Assembly (NCBI GenBank): GCA_007449985.2
Contig: VIIQ02000069.1
Location: 154,001 to 218,000 of the forward strand
DNA: 64,000 nucleotides
DNA from: Desmodesmus armatus
Taxonomy: Eukaryota > Chlorophyta > Chlorophyceae > Sphaeropleales > Scenedesmaceae
Reading direction: 5' to 3'
Shown: piece by piece, positions 58,301 through 64,000 of the stretch
Position numbering within the stretch: position 1 is the first letter of the stretch
Layout: every line of letters starts with the position of its first letter
The notes under the pieces: model-generated
Seen by the model: only the letters and a program-made list of their open reading frames with translations
Told to the model about the DNA's origin: nothing
The model's database searches: none
Program-made: the position numbers and the translations under genes

Positions 58301-61239
58301 CCGGCTGAAGACTGAGAAGTTGCGCAAGTTGCGCAAGTTGAAGCTGCTGCTGCTGCTGCTTCTGGGCCTTGTGTGTGTCTCGTAGGGACTTTACCAGCTC
58401 TGTTGTGCCGCGCATCCTGCGTGACAAGGAGGTGACTGCCATTGATGAACACGGCCACCACATCACTATCAGCAACCCCTTGGTGACCTTCAAGTACCCG
58501 GTGCGTGCAGAAAGGATGCAGATGTGTTGTAATCTGTCAGCGGCTGCATGCCATACCTCTTTGCACAGAAAACAAGTGTTGTCCTGCCACCACACCACCG
58601 GTAGCGCAGCCCTTGCGAACCAAGCACTGCTGCTGCAAGACGGTGACACCGCTCTGCTATGGCAGCAGCAGCAGCCACAACCTTCCAGCACCTAGCACGT
58701 GGGGCACTGGCTACGGTAGTAACGGCGTGAACATTGTGTTGCCGTCACCCTTGCTGTCCCCCTCCTTCCATACACACCCCTTCCCACTTTTCACACACAC
58801 TGCCTCCTCATGATGACCTGCTTCGCCCCAGAAAGCAATCTGAGTGCAGCACTGCCAGCTCTTGTGCACATGCACTGCAAATCTCTTAATGCCGCACATG
58901 TCCATGTGCTTGGTTCTGTGCTCAATCCAAGCCCTTGCTGCTGCCACCTCGCTGTTGTACTCATCAACCCTCTACAGAAGAGCCCTGGCGAGGGTCTCTC
59001 CGACCAGACAGAGCGCAGTTCCAAGTGGGTGGTGGGTGTGCACCGCGGTGCGGGGCCCTGGGCCAAGGAGTTGGCATCTTTTGTGCGCAGCAGGGACTTT
59101 GGATGCACCTACAACGGCCCCACACGGTAAGTTGCAGTTGCCGCAACTGCAAATCAGCTGCAGTTGATGGGATGGGGACTCCACAGCTTGAGGGCATGTG
59201 TAATTGTTGGGTATGTATTGAAGCATGGCCAGCAGTAAGGTGATGCGCCTTGCTGAACATGGAGGGGATCTGCAGGGAATCTGAATGCATTTGCAGCATT
59301 GCGTCATGGTGGGTGGGCTGAGGGGGGTACACTAGCCTGCTTTTGGCAGTTTGTGACACCACCAACTGGCAGCTGCATCTCTAGTGCTGTTCACATCCAC
59401 GTTTTCTGTTGGACGGACAACTGTGCACCCAAGCTGACGTGATCGCGCATGTGCTGCCTGTCTGTCTGCGCTGTCACCAGGTGCCCCGGCAACCTAGAGC
59501 AGATCCACAACTCCATCCATAGCACACTGGGCAGCACGGAGGGAGAGATGGGGTGAGTGTGGATGTGTGCGAAAAGGGATCATTGCTTTGAGACAGCTAC
59601 AGCACTGAAAGAGAGTTCAGGTCAACGCACGGCATGAGTGCTGCTCAGTGGCACTACACACCAACCAGACTGTTTCAACAGATTCCTTTGCAGCCAGCGT
59701 CTCATTGCTGAGACTCTAGCTGTTAAGGGGTCTTCTGATTGTGACAGGCTGGCTGGCTGGTGTATGCCCTATGAGCCTGCTGTTCCTCCTGAAAGGGTGG
59801 TCAGGAGGGGCTGCTGTTCCAAACTGTGGGCTACAGTAGCAGAAGAAAGCAGCCGCAGCTGCACTGACATCCGGACACCAGGCCATTGGCACAAACAGCA
59901 AGGAGGCACGGTAGCAGCAGCTTGTAACCCTGTGCCATTCAGAACTCACAAGTCCAACAGTGTCCAGCTTAGTGAACTGCTTGTGACTCACCTTGATGTT
60001 TTCTGTCTGTGCAGCAAATCGGAGTATGCAGCCTTCGACCCTCTGTTCTGGCTGCTGCATGCGTCAGTGGACCGCTGCATATGGCTGTTCCAGAACAACA
60101 ACTACGATGGAGGGGGCTGGAAAGATCCAGGTGAGTCAGCAGGGTCATTGGGTGACTTGCATGACGGCAGCTAGCATGTTTGAAGAGCTGTCCCTACTAG
60201 GTCCCTCTTATTAATTAATTACAATCGTGGGATGAGGCTGCATTAGTCACAGTAAGGTCGACTTGCTGCTCAGCAGCTAGGTACACAGAGAGCAAAAGCC
60301 ATCAATACGCACCCCTGCCCTTGCAAAGTTGCTTTGTTCCCAGTGCAGCATCTTGCATCATCCTCATGGCTCAAAGACACACCACACTTGGCCGCCCCAG
60401 TGCGCTTGGTAGGCTGGCGTTCACTACTGTCTGCTTGCTGCTGTTGCTTGACGCATTGCAGACACCTACTTCCCATTCGACCCTCCGGGCAACCCGAGCA
60501 CGTCGGCGAGCTTGGCTACACGTACCGGGACCCCTACGGACTCACATCCCACAAGCGCAGGCTGCTCGCGTCAGGGGTGGACATCGTGCCAGACACTGTC
60601 TCTGGGCCAAATGCGGGGCACGTGGTTGGATCCATTGCGGCGCGCGCTGCATTGCAGCGCGCACTGAACCAGTGGAGTGGTGGCTACAGCGGCTACCAGT
60701 GGCAGGTCCAGCTGACAAACTTGAGGCGCTACCAGAAGCTCAAGATGCCGGCGAACGTCTTCGTACTACTGAAGGACATGCCTGGCGCGTCTGCGCTGCC
60801 AACTGCGCGGAGCTCAGACGGTGCCATCGATCCCGATGAGATGCGCACTCGTCAGGACTTCTGCGGGTCAATCGAGGGCTTTAGTGACGACCTACACATG
60901 GCTAACGTGACAGCTGCGGCAGCTGTCGACCTGACCGACTGCCTGCAACGTGCGGGCATCAACACCGCGGTTGAGGCACTGAACCCCGTTGATTCGAACT
61001 CCAGGCCCAAGCACGCCGCTGTGAAGCTGTCGCAGCTGAAGCTCTATGCCCTTGGTCCGGATGGCACAGATTTGACCTCGAGTTTCGACTTTGGAGAGAC
61101 CCTTATCTCGTGGACGAAGCCTTTAAAGTTGAGGCGAAGCGCAACCGCGCAGGCGTCGAATGGGGAGTTGGTCGTGACAGCTGCAACCAACGAAGGTCAA
61201 GGTCACATTGTCTTCTCACAAGCTGTCGGGTACTTGTAG
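51600..61239 (+). CDS. Probable fusion: secreted Ser-rich/KKQYK-repeat protein plus tyrosinase (copy 3)
   Basis: Proposed exons: 51600-52932, 53747-55443, 55646-55784, 56179-56373, 56859-56923, 57500-57627, 57925-58095, 58386-58500, 58978-59126, 59481-59552, 60015-60130 and 60462-61239. The phase matches at every junction. Residues 1-20 are a signal peptide ('GAILLLLLSTTLCSA'). A Ser/Ala-rich region follows with poly-Ser and repeated 'HPGPVLWAKGDP'. Then comes a domain with about 20 'KKQYK'-like units separated by acidic Asp/Glu/Ser spacers. Next is a complete tyrosinase core: 'AGVHG', 'GFCKH', 'GWHRPY', 'RLPYW', 'LEQIHNSIH', 'FWLLHASVDR'. No separate signal-peptide exon lies between 56373 and 56859, where copies 1 and 2 would have one. 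The last exon changes frame by one base near 60480-60515. Alternative: two genes, with the repeat protein ending by read-through at 56405 and the tyrosinase starting at 56825. The fusion is inference; the domains themselves are seen directly. Confidence 0.65.
52295..52338 (+). repeat. AGC microsatellite encoding poly-Ser
   Basis: Run of AGC triplets in exon 1 of the fusion gene. Similar shorter runs occur near 52465-52490 and 52640-52700. Confidence 0.85.
53157..53282. repeat. 47-bp inverted repeat in intron 1 of the fusion gene
   Basis: Arms 53157-53203 and 53236-53282 pair with only about two mismatches around a 32-nt loop. The 5' arm includes CTCTCATGCTGTTGCTGGTT. The arm sequence is a relative of the 95-nt tandem repeat further along the same intron. 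Confidence 0.8.
53426..53746 (+). repeat. 95-nt tandem repeats leading into an acceptor
   Basis: Copies start at about 53426 (partial), 53521, 53616 and 53711, with 95-nt spacing; the last runs into the exon 2 acceptor at 53746. Each full copy includes a TGGTTGCAG|GTGG acceptor-like site, so the intron has several potential 3' splice sites. Confidence 0.75.
53970..55360 (+). repeat. Degenerate KKQYK-coding repeat array
   Basis: AAGAAGCAGTACAAG-type units recur about 20 times between acidic spacers in exon 2 of the fusion gene. Longest uninterrupted blocks are near 54814-54870 and 54976-55050, with the 12-15 nt unit repeated three or four times. Confidence 0.85.
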
Positions 61240-63131
61240 TTTCCCCTCAATCGCAGCTGCGTGAGCCCTTACTGATTTACAAGTGTGCGCTTTGGATGGC
61301 ACCACTGAACGAACTTATCAGGGGTCTGTGAGGCTGTCCACTGCAGAACAAGCCATGTCTTTGCTGTTCGGCACAATGCGGCTTGATTTGTGTGGATGAT
61401 CAACACAGCTGCTACAAGGCAAGGTGCCCTCTGAAGCGTGATGATCTTTATGTTTTTGTTTGGCGTGTGATGCTTGGATGATTGCGCCACATTGTGCAAG
61501 GTAGCCAGAGATTGATCATGGAGATTGCCAGGACCTCTGCTGGCCAGTTGTGATCATAGCAGAACACATGTTGCATGTGCCGCAGGATCATTCAGTGGAT
61601 GGTCCACCTGTTTTGTGGGTGTGTTAATGTACCTGATCAAAGCTGGGAGGAGGCTAGATCAATGTGTTGCTTTGGAGAGTGTGGCTCCCTGTGGTCCCTG
61701 TTTATTAGTGGTGATGTCTACGTGATCAGCGATCCTGATGTCGCCACAATGCGTTGAGCACATCGTGCACTTCGTGCATTGCTTAGACGTGATCGTGATC
61801 AAGCCACTGGACGACACCCAGCAGGAGAACAGCAGTCATGGCACTGCTGCCCTCCTGCCTGAACACCGTGCTGAGCAACCGTTGCCTGAGCAACCTATGA
61901 TCAGTGATAATCGTGTGTGATGCACTTTGCTGTTGGTGAGGGGTGACAGGGCCAACCAGTTGCCTGCGGGGCTGCAACTTGCAGAAGGCCTGCAGCTCAG
62001 CTGTCAGGACTGTAACGCTTTTGGTGTGATACATTGACAGCTTGCCACGTCCGTGACTGTCACAACCACGACGCTCTGAATGCCAGCAGCCTGACTGGGC
62101 CACCCACCACTCGGCGCCAATATGTTTGCCCGTGCTCAGCGGCGGCCGGGCCACCAGTAGTGTGAATGTGCGCCCAACAAGCTAGCATAGCAGGCTGCCA
62201 GAATGTAACTTCTCTCCGTTGACAGACACGACAGCTTCAGCCTCTGCGATCTTACTACAACAGCAACAATCCACTGCTGCATGCAGCAGTGTATGCGGCT
62301 GCATGATTCAGCTTGTGGTGTTGATGTTGGAAGGCATGGCAAGGTAGACAGCAGCTGACAAGTTTCTCCACTGCTTTGCGCCCTGCTTTTCAATTGCAGT
62401 ACATCCTGTCAACATGCGGCTTAGGGCTTGAAACTTCCACGCTATGATACCATGTTCAAAGCTCAGCGCAGGTTACAGGCTTCAGCGTGAGGCAGCTACG
62501 ACCCGCCAGCACACTCCACACACAACACAATCACCCCTGAATCAGCGACTCTTGCCACCCTTCACACTGTGAATGGATGATCCATCTTTTCACAACATCA
62601 ACTGCCACTGCCACACACAGAGCTGGCAGTCCTGTGCCCCGCAGCCGCTGACTAGTGACTAGCTGCGTCACGGTGACTGACGGGCCCACGGGCAGCCAAA
62701 ATCAACAAGGAAATGATCAAGTGCACTTGCACACTAATGCCTACACGGCACTATGGACATGGGTAGAAGTGGCAGCCTCACCCATGCCTACCTCTGGCGC
62801 AAATCCAAATCAAACAACACCAACAGCAAGTGCAGTCTTACAGTAATTCTACAGGCAGCTCGCGGAGCTGCAGCTCTCAATCTCAGATCATCAGTGATGC
62901 CTGGGCCTGGCACCACAAACCCCACCACAAACAAACCAGCTGATGCACTGTAAAACGGGTGACACATATGTACAAATACAGAATCCCTTGCCCTCCTGTA
63001 CAGCAGCACCCTCAGCCCTCCCTTGAAAGGCCCGTGCTGCATAACACTGCAGCCTCCAAGTCCCAACTCTCCCAACTCATCAAACAGCCCAGGCAACCTC
63101 CGGCACTGTGGTGAACTTCGTCATCGGCATT
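61240..63131. other. 1.9 kb gene-free interval
   Basis: Lies between the 3' ends of two convergent genes. No coding frame was recognised on either strand. Confidence 0.5.
62838..62842 (-). terminator. TGTAA polyadenylation signal candidate (minus strand)
   Basis: TTACA on the plus strand (TGTAA on the minus) about 290 nt beyond the stop codon of the phosphodiesterase. Weak evidence from a short motif. Confidence 0.3.
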
Positions 63132-64000
63132 TCAGACAGTCGTGACGCCATCCTGCACCAGCTTCTCGTAGTGGGCCAGATTCTCGTCAAGGTGCGCCAG
63201 CGCCATCTGCCCGAAGGTTGGCGCCACGTCAGCCAGGGCGCTGAAGGCCTCCCGCAGCTTGAAAAAGTTGATGAAGAATGCCTGGTTAAAGGGCAAGTTG
63301 GGCTGCGTGCGGTCGTTGAGCGGGGTGACCACCATGCCCTTTGTCCGCTCCAGGTCGCCCTGCTCCTGAGCCTCTGCAACAGCAATCACGAGCAAACGGA
63401 CATGATGGACGAGCAGTACAACCCATGCGACCGCCGATCCCAAGGCAACTTGCCATGTGACATGCGAAACAAAACGAGTCAAAATAGTGGGGCTGTCTGC
63501 ATGGCTGCATGGCTGTCCCCGAACCGACTCACCCGTGGTGACGGACGTTGCCCACTTGATGGCCATGTTGCGGGGTTTTGCCACGTTGCTGATGTCAGCA
63601 ATGTGCAGGATGAACTGCATCGCACAGGTGCGTGCGGCCGGGTCCTCCCAGGTGCTGAGATCAGTGCCGTACTTGGCAACGTACCTCTTGAAGTCATCAA
63701 CAAGCTGGGAGTGGCACTACAGCACAGCAAATGTGGCAACAGGTTCAAGCTTGACTTAAGTCGACGATCGTCCTGGGCATCTATACATGGTCGCTGAACT
63801 GCATCCACCGTGGATGTTGAACAGCGCTAGCGTGTTTTTTAACTAGAGTTGGGATGTGTGAAAGGCATGTGCACAATGGCCTGCAGCATGCCATGCTTGG
63901 GCGAAGTGTGCCAGTGCGAGCATGGCTTGATTCGCAAACTTACCATCATATCCGTCTTCAAGATCAAGTCCGGCACCATGGAGCAGACCAGCTCGGAGGT
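63132..64000 (-). CDS. Class I 3',5'-cyclic-nucleotide phosphodiesterase, C-terminal part
   Basis: Minus strand; the gene continues beyond the window. Exons read 5' to 3': 64000-63944, 63716-63533, 63373-63132, joined in matching phase. The protein reads 'VCSMVPDLILKTDMM', 'CHSQLVDDFKRYVAKYGTDL', 'MQFILHIADISNVAKPRNMA', 'IKWATSVTTE', 'AQEQGDLERTKGMVVTPLND' and 'NQAFFINFFKLREAFSALAD', ending 'VQDGVTTV' at TGA. 'TDM', 'HxADxSN' (metal-binding His and Asp), 'QGD' and the Gln of 'NQAFFINF' (the invariant purine-contacting Gln position) are hallmarks of the PDEase I catalytic domain, which hydrolyses cAMP and/or cGMP. In many algae such domains are fused to membrane or sensor domains; that part lies outside the window. 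Confidence 0.8.

Overview
The window looks like nuclear DNA of a green alga, probably a chlorophycean (inference). The genes are rich in GT-AG introns. Their proteins carry long runs of Gln, Ala and Ser encoded by CAG/GCA/AGC repeats. The gene content (F-box/LRR expansion, TLDc protein, tyrosinases, PP-loop protein, class I phosphodiesterase) is eukaryotic, with no operons or bacterial signals. I found no tRNA, rRNA, CRISPR or complete transposon. Gene models are built from open frames, splice-site consensus, intron-phase matching and paralogue comparison; none has transcript support.

Region 1 (1-31 kb): a local family of two-exon genes. Exon 1 encodes an F-box followed by irregular leucine-rich repeats. 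Exon 2 encodes a conserved 'DVWLQLLE-CAADPDCQP' head and a Gln-rich coiled coil. Members start at about 1 (partial), 2.8, 8.1 (minus strand), 8.4, 11.6, 13.8, 22.7 and 26.3 kb, and an orphan exon 2 lies at 30.3 kb. Several copies are damaged: an in-frame TAG and an internal deletion at 2.8 kb, a lost 3' end at 11.6 kb, and a TGA in exon 2 at 13.8 kb. The array is interrupted at 17.7-21.6 kb by a TLDc-domain (OXR1-like) gene.

Region 2 (32.2-36.3 kb): a six-exon gene for a PP-loop ATPase of the Dph6/COG2102 family. Its third exon has been duplicated in pieces, and its introns carry long G tracts and a CTG repeat.

Region 3 (36.9-61.2 kb): three tandem tyrosinase (type-3 copper) genes. The first two encode secreted enzymes of about 570-580 aa. 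The third appears to be a giant fusion. A signal peptide and Ser-rich region, then a Lys/Tyr-rich 'KKQYK' repeat domain with acidic spacers, are joined in matching intron phase to a full tyrosinase. This places a tyrosinase on the same polypeptide as a tyrosine-rich, lysine-rich potential substrate, which suggests a self-crosslinking, DOPA-type wall or adhesive protein. That is the most interesting candidate system here. As read, its last exon carries a one-base frame break.

Region 4 (63.1-64 kb): the 3' end of a class I cyclic-nucleotide phosphodiesterase gene on the minus strand, running off the window.
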